Shown in pieces: positions 23,581 to 35,554 of a stretch of DNA of 64,000 nucleotides. The DNA is from Xylaria sp. FL1777 (lineage: Eukaryota > Ascomycota > Sordariomycetes > Xylariales > Xylariaceae): contig MU400627.1 of assembly GCA_022578965.1 (NCBI GenBank), positions 1 to 64,000 of the forward strand. Reading direction: 5' to 3'. Positions within the stretch are counted from its first letter, which is position 1. Each line of letters starts with the position of its first letter. The notes under the pieces were generated by a model. That model did no database searches and was not told the DNA's origin. It was given only the letters and a program-made list of their open reading frames with translations. Made by a program: the position numbers and the translations under genes.

Positions 23581-25894
23581 CGCCTCGTCAGGATGGCGAT
23601 TAAGAAAATCGTCGACAAAGTCGGGGCCCAGCAATGATTCTAGGGTTATCTGAGTCAATTTATCGCGAAGTATCGTAAGGAGGTGTGGTTTGTGGTTCCG
23701 TCAAATGGAGACACAGCAGCTTAGGTAAGGGCGGTCAGGGGTGGCAGATTATATATACCACCATTATCATGTCTAAGATCAATTTTTAGAAGTGAAAATT
23801 GTGTGTTAAAAACAAAAGCTTGCAACATTTTAATAAAGCCAAATACTTATAAATACTAATACCCTTTAGCTTTAAAAATCAATTTCTCTTGAAAATGGGG
23901 TTCATTTTTAAAAAAAATCTAGACATTATATTCTGCCTCCTAACCCCTACCTACCCCCAATCACCTATAACCTCACAGCCTTATATATTAGTACAGATAG
24001 ATTTCCAACGCGCCAATCTGGTAATTAATTATTAAAATAGGTGATATACAGGAACTTCACGAATATACCATACACACCAGACGCCTATCTCAACACATAC
24101 ACTATCTGATCTTCATTGCTCATTTAGTGCATGATAGCTATCGTTTAGATCAGGTAAGTAAGCGGTGGCAATTTTTGGTCGTTAGGAGCATTAGGTGTTA
24201 AAATCCGTACGATGAAATACATCTACTATTCATATCGCCACTCAAACGTACCGAGAAGAACAAGTCAGATCACATTCTGCAAGGCACCTTTGCTATCCCT
24301 TTAGCGTCATTGCAGCCTAGGCCTCGGTATAAACTAAGTAGGTATTGCACCCAATAATTCATTCTACTACCTAACTTACTGCGTACGTATAGATAATACT
24401 CTGTACATTTTATTAGAGCGGGTACGTAAGCATTTGATACACGACCCTGTAAGTATGATTAATGAGACAGGGAACCAGGATCGGCGACCTGAGCATCTTT
24501 TACACTAGCGTAGATAATGCATTGTACCTTACTGGGTATAGTATTCATTACGCAGTATTGCGAAGGGACCATTGCGTAGGGACTACCCCGGCGTCGCTCG
24601 GACGTGATGGCTGGTAAGAAACGCCCAATGCTAGAAGGGAGCTTACCAAGACGGTGATTTGACAGGCTGCAGACCAGTTCGGATTCTTAGCCACAGCGCG
24701 ATTGTCGCGGAGAAGTGGATCTCCCTAGACGCTTAGGTACCTAGGTAGGTATATACCGTTAGCTCTATGCGGAGTTAACGGCGTTGCTTTTCCGGGACAG
24801 CGATCCGGGATATAGTGGCACCATAGCGCCCGATAGTTCGGTAGCACCCATAGTCGGGACCGAGCGCCACGTATGCAAATCCCGAGCTTATTCAGCATAA
24901 GCTTTTATCGGTATCCTTTGTCTGGTGTTAGTGGTATGACCCCTCTTGCCCAAGACTGCAGGGTTATTGTTAGCGGAAATACCCCTTGAACCTACATACA
25001 GGGATTATTTGACACGAAATAGGCTGCTACATGGGCCACAATGTAGGTAGTAAGTATACAGGCTTCTATCTGGTGTAACACTCTATATTACACAACTTAC
25101 GCAGTAGTTTATAGTAGTGTACTGCGTATGTGATGACATATCATTTCATACCCTATGATATTATCACCCAGTCATTCTAAAGCCAGACTTAACATAGGAA
25201 ACCCACGAATATGTAATATCTCAGTGGCAATGAAGGTCACAACAATAACACCTTGGTAACATCCTAATAGAATTAGCCAAGCATCGAAGCCAAGGGTAGT
25301 CTCCAGACCGAGTGATAATGGTCGCCACAAGTGGACGGCATTTTTTCATGGTCTAGCTCAACCCAGCATTTATTAATAAGGATCCGGAATGAAACCTCGT
25401 CACGGTCGGGTGTCCCACCTATCATAGTGTCAAGCTGTGACCCTTTTTTGACGTGCTTAGGAGCCTTGGCAGCTCACCACACCACATTTCCCGAAGCAGG
25501 TCCCGGAAGATTGGAAACATGGTATGTTAACCCTTACTGCGTAGAGACTTGTCGTGTGATTTTCAGGTGTCGACATACCAGGATGATGAGGTGGAGTGGG
25601 AACAGTATCCGTCAATAGGCTAATCGTTTTCTATTACCTAAATCTGTTCCCCTTGAGAGCAGGGCATAATGGACTTTGTTGCTCTGAGGGCCTCCTTTGC
25701 ACTAAAGGCACAGATATACATGACCTGGATGCAAGTACTTTATTTACTTCACTTCCAATGAAGAGTTGCGATGTTACTAGAGTTGATGGTATCTTAGAGA
25801 TTTTATGGAGATTTTATACAGTCTTTGACAACAATAGTCGGGTGGAAATTCGACGAGTCTGGGCGGATGTGATGCCGGAGATGACGGTCCAGAT
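23581..25894. other. intergenic, AT-rich in part
   Basis: About 2.3 kb without a supported gene. The segment 23740-24020 is AT-rich. Frames on plus at 25331-25618 and 25596-25898 show no family feature, and the second overlaps the last exon of the P450 on the other strand. Nothing else was recognised. Confidence 0.5.
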
Positions 25895-27831
25895 CTAAGC
25901 TGGGGCGCCGACATCTATCAGTGTCACCGGTAGTGGTTTACGATCCCATATGACAAAGACGTTTTGATCTCTCCAACTAGCGTCCACTTCTGTCCGCATA
26001 TCGAAGTTGAAGATCAGCTTCGAGAGTATGAGCCGCATCTCATGCCAAGCCACTAAAAGCGAGGAAGTGAGCTATTATTCTTGAAATCTATAAAGCTAGA
26101 GGAAAATTACTTACTGTTCATGCCTAAGCAGTTTCTGGTTCCCATCGAAAATGGTTGGTGTGCCTCACGAATATCGTCTTTGTAAACTGGGTCTCCCAGC
26201 CAGCGCTCGGGCACAAATTCGTCGGGGTTTCTAAATAAAGATTAATAAGCATTCGCCTTTTTTGAAGCAGCGTATGAGCGGTATTTATATAAACCGAAGA
26301 CGTGGAATGAGCAAAGCTTACTTGAAGTTACTGGGAGAGCGGTATGTAGCAGTTTGATGAACTGAAACACGTGTTCCTGCGGGAAGCCATTTTCCCATGA
26401 TGACGTTTCCACCCTCCGCAATCTCGCGTGGTATTGCCGACGGAATGGACGGATAGACTCGCATGCCCTCATGAAGACCTAGAAGAACAAAAAGGTTAGT
26501 CTAGGAACAATACAAAAGGAAAGTATGCAGCCATCACCTACATGCGTTCAAGTAGCTCAATTGACCAAGAGCCTCAAGAGTAATTTCTTCATTTGACTTG
26601 AATCTTCCTCGGATCTCATCTGTCAAGATCTTCATCTTATCGGGGTTCTTGAGAAGGTAATACGTTGTACCTGTCAGCAAGGACGCTATTCACGCAGTCA
26701 GAAATGCCCCGGTTATCACTCTCCACGGTACCCATGCTCACCAGTAGTTTCCGTGCCAGCAGTCATGAATAGCTCTGCGTTAGTATAAATCTCCCCAGTT
26801 GTAAGCACCCCAGATTCTTCAACCAGGTTCCATAGATCAGGCTTTGGTGACCCATCTTTAAGGCGCTTGTCGACGCGAACGACAGTGTGATTGAAATGAT
26901 CGAGGCGCATCTTTGCGACAGACTTGGGTTCCAAGAGCCTAAACAGATTTCTAGAGAGCGGGTAAAACTCGATCATTTGGAGTGCGGGGAGAACCTAATA
27001 GCAACATTAGCCACGGCTGTGCAAGTGCACAAATTGGTTGTACGTACAATCAGTGTATTGAACACCGTCGCAACCCAATCAGAATACGCCTCTTTCTCCA
27101 GCAGCCCAAGGGACTCTCCAAAAGCAAATTCTGCCATAATATCGAAAGTTGTCCAATTCAGCAATTCAGTCATATCGACGGTACCCTTTTTACGACCCCT
27201 GGCAACCATGAGGTTTGCATAGTATTGAAAGAGGGGTTCCTGCGTTTTGAGGGCCTTCTCAGAGAAAGCTGGCGAGAAAATGCGTCGAACAGTAGCATGA
27301 CGCACTGCACTTGGCTCCGTGATTAGGTTAGGAGTACCGTTTGCGGACGGGGCTGTGTGCACAATAACATATTAGTCGAACTTTCTTCAGTTCAGCATCA
27401 TAGAGTCCATCGGACGGTACGAAACAAGGAAACTTAGGAGCAAGCTATCAAAGACTTAAACACACACCGTGGAATCTGATCTCCTTTCCGTTTTCCTTCT
27501 TGCCCTTTGGGACAAGACAAATGTCTCTCCAAGCTTGAGCTTCGGTGTAACTAAGGTCATTTGGAGCGAATCTAACTGTAGGCCCATATCGTCTATGCTG
27601 CTCTGTCATGAATTTGACTTGATTTCCTTTAAGACAAGCAATCCAGTATGGAATCCTCGTCAGCTTTTCCAGGGTGCCGCCCGGATAGCTGCTGAGGGGG
27701 TGGAGGTAGAGTGCGTAAATTGGGTAAGATATCAAATAGAGAATCGCCACACCCACGATGGCCTTGAAGATTGTGGCACCGGATATTGCATTTTCCTGAA
27801 TGCTGACGAAGGCATAGTGTGTCGAAGCCAT
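25895..27831 (-). CDS. cytochrome P450, CYP65-like (isotrichodermin C-15 hydroxylase family)
   Basis: Seven exons on minus join in phase: 27831-27468, 27352-27048, 26994-26742, 26685-26542, 26478-26322, 26230-26115 and 26052-25895, giving 498 aa. An N-terminal membrane anchor (residues ~18-42) precedes the proline/glycine hinge at HPLSSYPGG. Then come [15 protein letters not shown], the I-helix [12 protein letters not shown], the K-helix ExxR in [16 protein letters not shown] and the haem-binding [10 protein letters not shown] with the axial Cys. It is an ER-bound monooxygenase needing cytochrome P450 reductase. The overall pattern is that of CYP65/TRI11-like enzymes, which oxidise terpenoid or polyketide scaffolds; the substrate is inferred at best. 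Same strand as the sesquiterpene cyclase 5.3 kb away, with a dead gene between. No damage was seen. Confidence 0.88.
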
Positions 27832-28533
27832 GGTGAGAGACGTGAGCCTGGATCTATTACACTGTAACCAGAGGATTTGTAAAGATATTAACCGAACTTT
27901 AAGACTTTGCTCTCTACAAGTGAATGGTTAAGTAACTAGGTTTCCTTTCTAGTTGGGACCTGGCCTACTAGTAAGGTTACAAGCTTAGATGCAAACTGCA
28001 ACAATATGCCTGTCTCGAACGTGACCCATGCATGGTACTGCATATCGGCTATATCGTGTTCATGCCTTGGCACCGAACCATTCTCCAACTTCAATTCCCT
28101 GCAACACGTGCAGGAACCTACACTAGCGCTAAGAAAATTGTCACAATCGGACCTGTTTCCAGTTCTGGACAACCCCGAGTCGACCGATTTGGTAACCTGA
28201 TTCGAGATGAGGCTCGGCATAATACCTGGTCAGATACGTATGAGTACAGTGAAGCATTTATACTACACTATACCAATAGTGCTCATAGTTCCAAGATCGT
28301 CCAGAGTGTCAGCCAAAAGGGATGACAACCCCCAGGGGCGAGGGACACACGATCCATGTGTAGCCCTGGGACATTAATGCAGCCTTCAGATAGTATGACT
28401 ACATTTTCATCTAATAAGCAGTGAGATTGGAACTTTCCATGATTCCCTTTCAATTTTCGTTCGTTACTCACTTGTCGTTTTCATGTGTTTAAGGTCAGAA
28501 AGAACTCTAAGCAGTTCAAAGCCCTAGATCACG
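27832..28533. other. divergent promoter region, P450 / rhodopsin-domain gene
   Basis: This 0.7-kb gap separates two divergently transcribed genes, so it should hold both promoters. No shared regulator site was recognised and no gene is supported in it. Confidence 0.5.
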
Positions 28534-29993
28534 ATGGCTTGGACGCCGAAACCTGGTACTCAAACTATCTTGACTATCTTGATAATCATCTTTTTGGTTC
28601 TCAACTATATCGGCGTGGGTCTACGATGCTTTGTGCGAATCGTCCTCAATAACTCATTTAGCTATGATGATTGGGCTATGTTAGCTAGTTTGGTAAGTGG
28701 CACACCGTGGCATAGGAATTCATATATACTGATGGTTACATAATACTGACATCGCATAGATTGGATATAGTGGTATGTGCGGAACTCTACTATCAGCCTT
28801 GGTCTATGGGTTTGGCGCCACTATATCACAGCCGTGGTATGATCCGATCAAGGCGGCTCAGGTTAGTAATCCGGCTTGTAACTACACAACGTTTAAGAAC
28901 TTCAACTGACCTGTGATTTTCACATCCGCAGTCCATGTTTGCATTCCAACTCGTGTATGTGATAGCAGCATATTTGTGCAAGGTCAGCGTTGCCTTGGTC
29001 TTGTTACGAATTTCGGGCACGGATAGGAAGAGCCCTATACGACTCATTCTCATCGGATCTATCGTCGTCGTAACTATCTTCTCGGTCGCGACGTTCCTTA
29101 CTCTCGCCTTGCAGTGCCGCCCAGTAACGCTGAATTGGGGCATTGGCAAAGGCGAATGCGTTGCGCCGCATGTTATCACTGACATCGCCTACGCCTTCTC
29201 GGCTGCCGATATCGCAAGCAATTGGCTCTACGCTGTAAGATACACTATATCAACATCAGCATCTACATCAACTTTTCGATTTTCAACTTCTATGGTTAGA
29301 TGCTAACACTTCAATAACATAGACATTACCGATTGTGATGCTTTGGAAAGTTAAGCTTACTCTTCGTGTCAAGATCTCGGTTGTTCTTCTCCTAGGGTTC
29401 TCTTTCACGTATGTTAAAGTGAATATGCAATTCTAGAGACTTATTCTAATCAATTGAATAGAAGCAGCATAGCCACACTCGTGCGTCTGAAGTACGTCGT
29501 CGACCTGGGCTCTCTAGGTTCAACTGATCCTGGACTTCCTTTGAGATTACTAGACTCAATCATTTGGTAGGTTGCCTACATTCATAGTCTCGCATTTATT
29601 AAGATACCACAATTGCTCCCCTGCCGTATATCACCACAAGGTCTGGAAATTCCAATGCGTTCAAGTTCTAACGTTTGATCTAGGTCTCATCTTGAGATTG
29701 CATTGGCCATATTCGCTGCATCCCTTGCCGCCTTACGACCTCTGCTTAAGTTCCTGAGTAGTCGAGGAGATTCCGATGCCAGAACCCCAGGCTGGTCTGA
29801 CAATCAGTCCCGATCTAGGGGCATAAGGACCCCTGCAATACGCCTTGACAACCTAAAGGACAATCACTTCGACGATGACGGGAGCCAAGAGTTTATTCTA
29901 CACACTGGCCGGGACCAAGGGAAAGGCGGTCCCATTGATTATGCCGGCATCTACAAGACTACAAAGGTAGAGGTTACGAGCCATACACCATGA
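28534..29993 (+). CDS. rhodopsin-domain (PF20684/SAT4-type) integral membrane protein
   Basis: Six exons join in phase: 28534-28692, 28760-28861, 28932-29234, 29323-29408, 29462-29566 and 29684-29993 (354 aa). The layout is seven membrane segments and a soluble tail. Landmarks are NSFSYDDWAMLASL after TM1, VALVLLRISGTDR in TM3, LALQCRPVTLNW after TM4, LPIVMLWKVKLTLRVK between TM5 and TM6, and ALAIFAASLAALRPLLKFL at TM7, the most conserved spot of the family. It is a distant paralogue of the gene at 12612-13939, not a recent copy. The role is unknown; relatives are often found next to terpenoid and other secondary-metabolite genes, and it is divergent from the P450 here. The gene is intact. 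Confidence 0.85.
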
Positions 29994-32060
29994 GTAGACC
30001 TTGCGGTGACACAGGTGTATCTTTCTATCAATGAGACTGCATGTCTGCAGATAGTTGGCTTTCCTGTGAGACCTACAAACTCACCTGCCAATATCCACCA
30101 TGTCACAACCCAAACCTGACATAAGATTAGAATTAAAGGATCATTCCGTCTTTCCCTTAATCCGGCGACCATTATAATCGCTCTTAGACCACATACACCA
30201 TTAGCCTCATGTACTAACATGAAATAAAAAACTTTCATAAACAGTCATTACCGAAACTAATTCTTAATACATAAATTTTATCTATTAAATGACTTCTATG
30301 AGAAGATCTCAATGATCAGAATACATACCCTGCCCTATCCCCTAATTGAGAGTCAAATTGAGGATTCCAATTTACCAAACGCCGTAAACTCTGCGCAACT
30401 AGGAGCCCCCAGTTTGCCCTAGAAGACCGAACAGCCTCACCTTAGTATTCGGCGAAACAGATAACGTTACCGTTGAAGTATGTTTGTGTATCATTTTCCT
30501 CATTCACTACAGCACCCATAGTAAGTTGAACGCCCCTAATGACACGTCCCTAAAGTCACATAATTAAAATATTTACGTTTAACATCAGGAATCTCAAAAT
30601 CAAGATTTGAAGAAGAGTAGGATGAGTGCTATTGTAGTTATAAAATTTACTCACTGTGACTTCTTGATTCATAATTCAATTCCGCCTTCTAAAATAGTCT
30701 TACCAAGCTACCCCCAAACCCCCTTAATCTTTGCGCCGATGCTTAATAGTCAGGCTGATTTGTAACCTCCAGAAGAGCTACGCGTTGTTAAACATGTCCA
30801 CAATTATGACAACACCAAAGATCACTGTAGTAGGTTTTTCCGAGCACCTCCAATCATTGTCGCACTTCTGATAGTTTCTTAGCTGGGCAAACAGCGTTCA
30901 TGTCTGAGGTGACAAGGCAAATTGCGTCATGCCCCATTGCCACATTTTTCATTGAGCCTCCAGATAAACAACAATAGTTTCATTATGACACTCTCGTCAT
31001 CTGCTTGACAATGACTGACGTCGCTGCAAGTGGCTCGGAATTTATCATTACTGAATTGACGGTCCAGGCAATGGGAAACGCGGGGATAGCAGCCGAAGTA
31101 AAGACGTACAAATCAAGTCAAATTCCCTACAGTTAAGCTAATTGTCTTTCTAGATCGGTGGGCAGCATACTTGCAGTCTGCTCAGCTTTTTTTCCATGCT
31201 CCCAGAGGGGAGAGAGGGGTGGGGCCAGTCGAGCAATTCGCGATTCTCCAGGATATTAAAAGTTTGGAAAGATTGTGTTCATGATACTTTAGGATTTGTT
31301 TTGATATTTAACGAGTCTACGAGTAAGACGTCACGGGCTGACAAGGTCTTGTTCGATGCAAAGAAAGGATAACTCCCACTCAAATCAGTGGTTAAGAAAT
31401 TGCCGCCCAGCGAAAGCGGTGAATTGAAATAACTCACTGAGTGCGTATAATCCATCTAGCCAAGACCTGCACTAGGACACAAGGATCTGCGACGGTTTTC
31501 AGCCCGCGATGGGCGTACTACTCAATCGTGAGTTTTCGCTTGCTGCCGATTGTGGCGATTCCTCCTTCTTTAAAGGCATTACGTCAGAGCGTGTCTTGGC
31601 CATTAAATTGCCTGATTGGGAAATAATCTGTGGCTATGGTAGCTACTGAGCCTTCACTATGCTGCGACCAGATAGTGCTTACATCAGAGCTGCCACATCC
31701 CGAGTCTAAACTACCTAAGGCATAATATACGCCGTATCTGTACCACTAGCCAGATAGATAACTTCTTTATTCTTAAGTAATCAGTAACTATCACCTTTTC
31801 ATAGTGAGGCTTTGCGTTGCCAACATCACGCACCACGTGTTTAGGATGATGATCCGACCTACATGTAGGCAGTCTAATTATGGTGAAAATACTGCGCATG
31901 GCGATCTCTACGTTATTTCTATAGGACTAAATGACCAACTCAATAAAGTCAATGCTGCTATATAAGACATGCTCCTACCCAACAGGTCGAAAGCGTAAGA
32001 TATGCCTTCATCACATACTGATCCCATCACTATCAAGTCTCATCGTAGCCATCTTTGGTC
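29994..32060. other. intergenic
   Basis: About 2 kb with no supported gene on either strand. Short frames lack family features. The last few hundred bases lead into the hydrolase gene at 32061. Confidence 0.5.
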
Positions 32061-33827
32061 ATGATGCATCTTTCTACTGGTCTCGCTATCGCTTCACTAT
32101 GCCTACCTACGGCTCTTGCTAGGTTTCTCGGGCCGCTCAATCCAGCTCCTGTTGACCTTACCAGTGGTGCTAGTTGTGTGCGGTCAAAGTGGGAAAATAT
32201 CACCTCAACGCTGGACGACCACTTGACTCATGAAGAACCCAATGAAGCGCTATCTGGGTTAGATAACATTACTTTCTCACTAGGTCTTTTCTCAGTTCAT
32301 GATGCCAACGCTGCAGGTTCTCTCCAATACCACCACACGGGCCCTGATATCAAAAACTCCTCCTTCGGCGTGACCAAAGTCGACGGGAACAGCATATATC
32401 GAGTAGCAAGTATGACAAAGGTCATTTCAGTCTACGCTGGCTTGCTCCTGCTTGACCCTAATGACTGGCATAAACCATTGACCGACATCTTCCCCGAGAT
32501 TGCCTCGTTGCCGAAGGATGACCCGGTCCATCATATCCAATGGGATACCATCACTCCGTTTTCACTTGCTTCCCAGATTTCCGGAATTCCTGCCAATGCG
32601 AGACCGTTCGATGCTGGTGAACTTTCCACTGCACTATACTTCACAGACCCAGTGGACCCGACGACCCTCGGCTTGCCGCCTCTGACGCTCAACAGCACGG
32701 GAATAAATGTGCCCTGCCAGGCCGCCAACTGTACTGCGGTGCAGTATCTCGAGGGGATTCAATCTCCGACATTCCCAGTTTTCCAGTCACCGGGTTATGC
32801 CAACACCAACTTCATCCTGCTTGGCAGAGTGATTTCGAAGCTGACGGGGCTCCCCACAAACGAGGAGTGGTTCCAAAAGGCTCTATTTAGCCCCTTGGGT
32901 ATGACTAGTACCTCGTCTCTGTCTCCCACGAAACCCCCGTATGCTGGGTATGTTGTCGCAGGCGACCCCGAAGATTTCGCCTTCCAGGGCGAAATCACGA
33001 CGTCGTCGGGAGGCGTATTCACAACCACCAACGATATCGCCAAGCTCGGCATTAGCATACTTAACTCGACGCTTCTGCCGGCCGATCAGATACGTAAGTG
33101 GATGAAGCCGACCACTTTTACAGCCAGTCTTGACTTTGCGGTCGGCATGGGCTGGGAGATCTACCGCTACACCGACCAGGTGACCGGCCACGTAACGGAC
33201 TTGTACACAAAGTTAGGTGATTCCGGCAACTACGCTAGCTACATCGTCATCGTACCCGACTACGACTTCGGATTCTCCGTGATAGTGACGAGCGGTATCG
33301 CGACAGCTGCAGAGCGTAGCGCCGCAGCACACCTTCTTGCAGACATAGTCAGCGAGGGTATCCTGCCCGCACTGCGGGACCAGGCGACCGCTGAGACGAA
33401 GCGGAACTATGAGGGCACCTACATCAGCACGGGCCAGAATACGTCAACGCTCACCCTCACGTACAATCAGACGGCCGGTGCTGGGTACGGGCTCACGATC
33501 ACATCGCTCATCAACGACGGTCGCAACCTGCTCCATTTCATCCAGGGTGCATGGGGCAGCGACCAGCTCGTGCTCGCGCCGTCGACGGCGGTGGACCCTA
33601 AGACTAAGCAGCGCGGTTTCGTAGCCACGCCCGTGACAGCCCCCGGCGAGTTCACCGGCGTGTTCTCCAAGATGTGGGCGACGGATGTGGAGTGGATTAA
33701 CAACAATGGTCTTACGTATGGTGGACAGGCCCTGGGTACGTTCTATTTTGACGTCGCGGATGATGGTAGCGCTGTTGCGGCATTGCCGGCTGTGCTGCGT
33801 GGAAAGCGCTTTACGAAGAGAGTATAG
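32061..33827 (+). CDS. secreted class C beta-lactamase-fold serine hydrolase
   Basis: Intronless, 588 aa. A signal peptide is evident (HLSTGLAIASLCLPTALA, then RFLGPLNPAP). The serine-hydrolase signature S-x-x-K appears as RVASMTKVISVYAGLLLLDP near residue 118, and the Tyr motif as PGYANTNFILLG. SGGVFTTTNDIAKLG is the usual downstream block. A C-terminal beta-rich domain of about 150 residues follows, ending KRFTKRV. Several NxS/T sites suggest glycosylation in the secretory pathway. Fungal members act as esterases, transacylases or peptidases, not as antibiotic resistance enzymes; the substrate here is unknown. Third-position G/C is clearly higher in the second half than in the first. Two adjacent ATG codons (32061, 32064) serve as possible starts. 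Confidence 0.88.
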   Translation: MMHLSTGLAIASLCLPTALARFLGPLNPAPVDLTSGASCVRSKWENITSTLDDHLTHEEPNEALSGLDNITFSLGLFSVHDANAAGSLQYHHTGPDIKNSSFGVTKVDGNSIYRVASMTKVISVYAGLLLLDPNDWHKPLTDIFPEIASLPKDDPVHHIQWDTITPFSLASQISGIPANARPFDAGELSTALYFTDPVDPTTLGLPPLTLNSTGINVPCQAANCTAVQYLEGIQSPTFPVFQSPGYANTNFILLGRVISKLTGLPTNEEWFQKALFSPLGMTSTSSLSPTKPPYAGYVVAGDPEDFAFQGEITTSSGGVFTTTNDIAKLGISILNSTLLPADQIRKWMKPTTFTASLDFAVGMGWEIYRYTDQVTGHVTDLYTKLGDSGNYASYIVIVPDYDFGFSVIVTSGIATAAERSAAAHLLADIVSEGILPALRDQATAETKRNYEGTYISTGQNTSTLTLTYNQTAGAGYGLTITSLINDGRNLLHFIQGAWGSDQLVLAPSTAVDPKTKQRGFVATPVTAPGEFTGVFSKMWATDVEWINNNGLTYGGQALGTFYFDVADDGSAVAALPAVLRGKRFTKRV

Positions 33828-34271
33828 TAGAATGACGCTGGAGAAGCAAAGCTTGGAAATGTACATTAAGGATTTATACTAGATTAATAGTGCCTACACA
33901 GGTATTAACCTATAGTAGCTGGGATTATAGGACATGAATCTGCAGCTAACAGTGGAGTTAGATTATATTACACTACCTAGGTAGAATAAGATCTGCCGCA
34001 CATCCGCGCTGCAGATTCTAGGCTGCAGCATATTGTAACAGTAGAATTTTAAGAGTTAAATCGCAAGTTGAAACTTATAATAATTCTTCTACATATTTGT
34101 TGCCCCGTAGGTTCAGTCTAACGATCAAAACAACAAGACACGCTTTCGCCGAACATCGTGCTTAACATCCAATAGCGCCTCGGTGCAAGTCCGGTTCAGA
34201 GTTCGCGGCTAGACTGAGATCGCCAACCTCGCCGACCCAGTTTTCCTTCGTATTATTCGCCGAACACGGAC
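33828..34271. other. intergenic
   Basis: A short spacer between two plus-strand genes. No feature was recognised beyond an AT-rich part at 33890-34090. Confidence 0.5.
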
Positions 34272-34904
34272 ATGCAGGCTAGTTCGCCTCTCTTCTTGCT
34301 GCCAAGCGAGGTTCGCGACCGCATCTACGACTTCTATCTCACCTACGACCACACCGACTTCGAGGACACGCTCCGTCCGCACAAGCTGTTCCTCGACGAT
34401 GCCGAGGTATACTCGCGGCCGCTTCCTGCGTTGATGCGCTCGTGCAAGCGTGTTTACGAGGAGATGTGTCCCATCGTCCACGGCCAGGCTGTGATGCGAG
34501 TAGAGATGCGCGGGCGCATCGTCGAGCGGCGAATCGGATTCGCAGTCTACGGGACGCTTCGCTTCGACCGTCTATGCAAGCTCTGGCTCCTAGTGCCGCT
34601 AGAGCACCCCAACTGGAACCGGTGGCTGTACTTTTTCGGCGATGTGGTTAGCCGCGCTCCTAATCTCACCGTCCTGGTTATAGACTGGGCCCCGCGACCG
34701 ACGCCAGAGTACAATTGGGAGGGGCGGGCTAATGCGAAGAAGGAAGACGAGTTCTGCGAGATAATTAAAAGCCTGAAGAAGCTACACACGCTCAAAGTCC
34801 ACGGAAACATCTCGGCGAGGTGGATCGACAAGCTTGGGGATTCGGTGGAGCGCGTTATACTTGATCGTTCGCGCTGGTGGCGAGAGCCTGGGATGGACTC
34901 TTAA
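34272..34904 (+). CDS. 2EXR/F-box-like fungal protein
   Basis: An intronless 210-aa protein. The N-terminus LFLLPSEVRDRIYDFYLTYD is the short helical motif of fungal F-box-like/2EXR proteins, followed by RPLPALMRSCKRVYEEM, where such proteins have the LLLVCRQIYxEA helix. The remainder (for example NLTVLVIDWAPRP, IIKSLKKLHTLKVHG) resembles the leucine-rich-type body used for partner recognition. A role in ubiquitin-ligase targeting is possible but not shown. Base composition is GC-rich at third positions, like the end of the hydrolase gene before it. Confidence 0.7.
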   Translation: MQASSPLFLLPSEVRDRIYDFYLTYDHTDFEDTLRPHKLFLDDAEVYSRPLPALMRSCKRVYEEMCPIVHGQAVMRVEMRGRIVERRIGFAVYGTLRFDRLCKLWLLVPLEHPNWNRWLYFFGDVVSRAPNLTVLVIDWAPRPTPEYNWEGRANAKKEDEFCEIIKSLKKLHTLKVHGNISARWIDKLGDSVERVILDRSRWWREPGMDS

Positions 34905-35554
34905 CACCGCACCATATCGGAAGTAAAGAATTGCTTCAGACCGCGATCGGCAACGGAAGTCCTCACTCAAACCTGGAGCTCCCCTTACTTGGGAGTTGCA
35001 CTCGGTCGGCTGGGATTGTTACAGAATAGGTAAATAAATGTACATTGGTCTGTTAATTACATTACTACTCGTTTGTGCCTAGGGTGTACCTTTTATACAC
35101 CCTGGGCGCATCAAATCTCTGGATTACGCTTGACCGCTGGCCACTATTTAACTGGCGTTAGCGGAGTATTCCGTTGCTGGGAAGCTCGACACGTATAACG
35201 TCTCCAGATGTAAATATGGCTTCTTCCACTAACATGATGTGATTTGCCCCGATACTTTCGCGGAGACCTCGCACTGAGCTTAGCGCATCCTACCCTTTCC
35301 CATAATGCAGACTCATACTAGTCCTATATTCTAACGCCTATGCAATCCGCTAGAATGGCATGGCGCGTGTCGCTGTCATTTTCACGTCGAGTCGTAGGTG
35401 ACATTGTGTCGCCAGCCGGGCTGCGGAAATTACCCCAAGTGCCTGTGATGGTCAGATAGTCGTACAATAGATAGTTATCCTATGCCAAAATGGCCGTGGT
35501 GCCTTCAGAATAGAACGGATGTGCCACCTTGCTACCTCAATACCTCGCAAAAAA
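34905..35554. other. intergenic between convergent genes
   Basis: No gene or RNA recognised. A GGGTGTA/TACACCC inverted pair around 35080-35105 could form a small hairpin near the 3' ends of both neighbours, but this is weak. Confidence 0.45.

Noticed and set aside
25331..25898. Two plus-strand frames of about 100 codons
   Set aside because: No recognisable domain, and the second overlaps the last exon of the P450 on minus.
19337..29993. A complete trichothecene cluster
   Set aside because: The cyclase and P450 are related to such enzymes, but no other clear pathway genes (acetyltransferases, regulators, esterase, specific transporter) are present.
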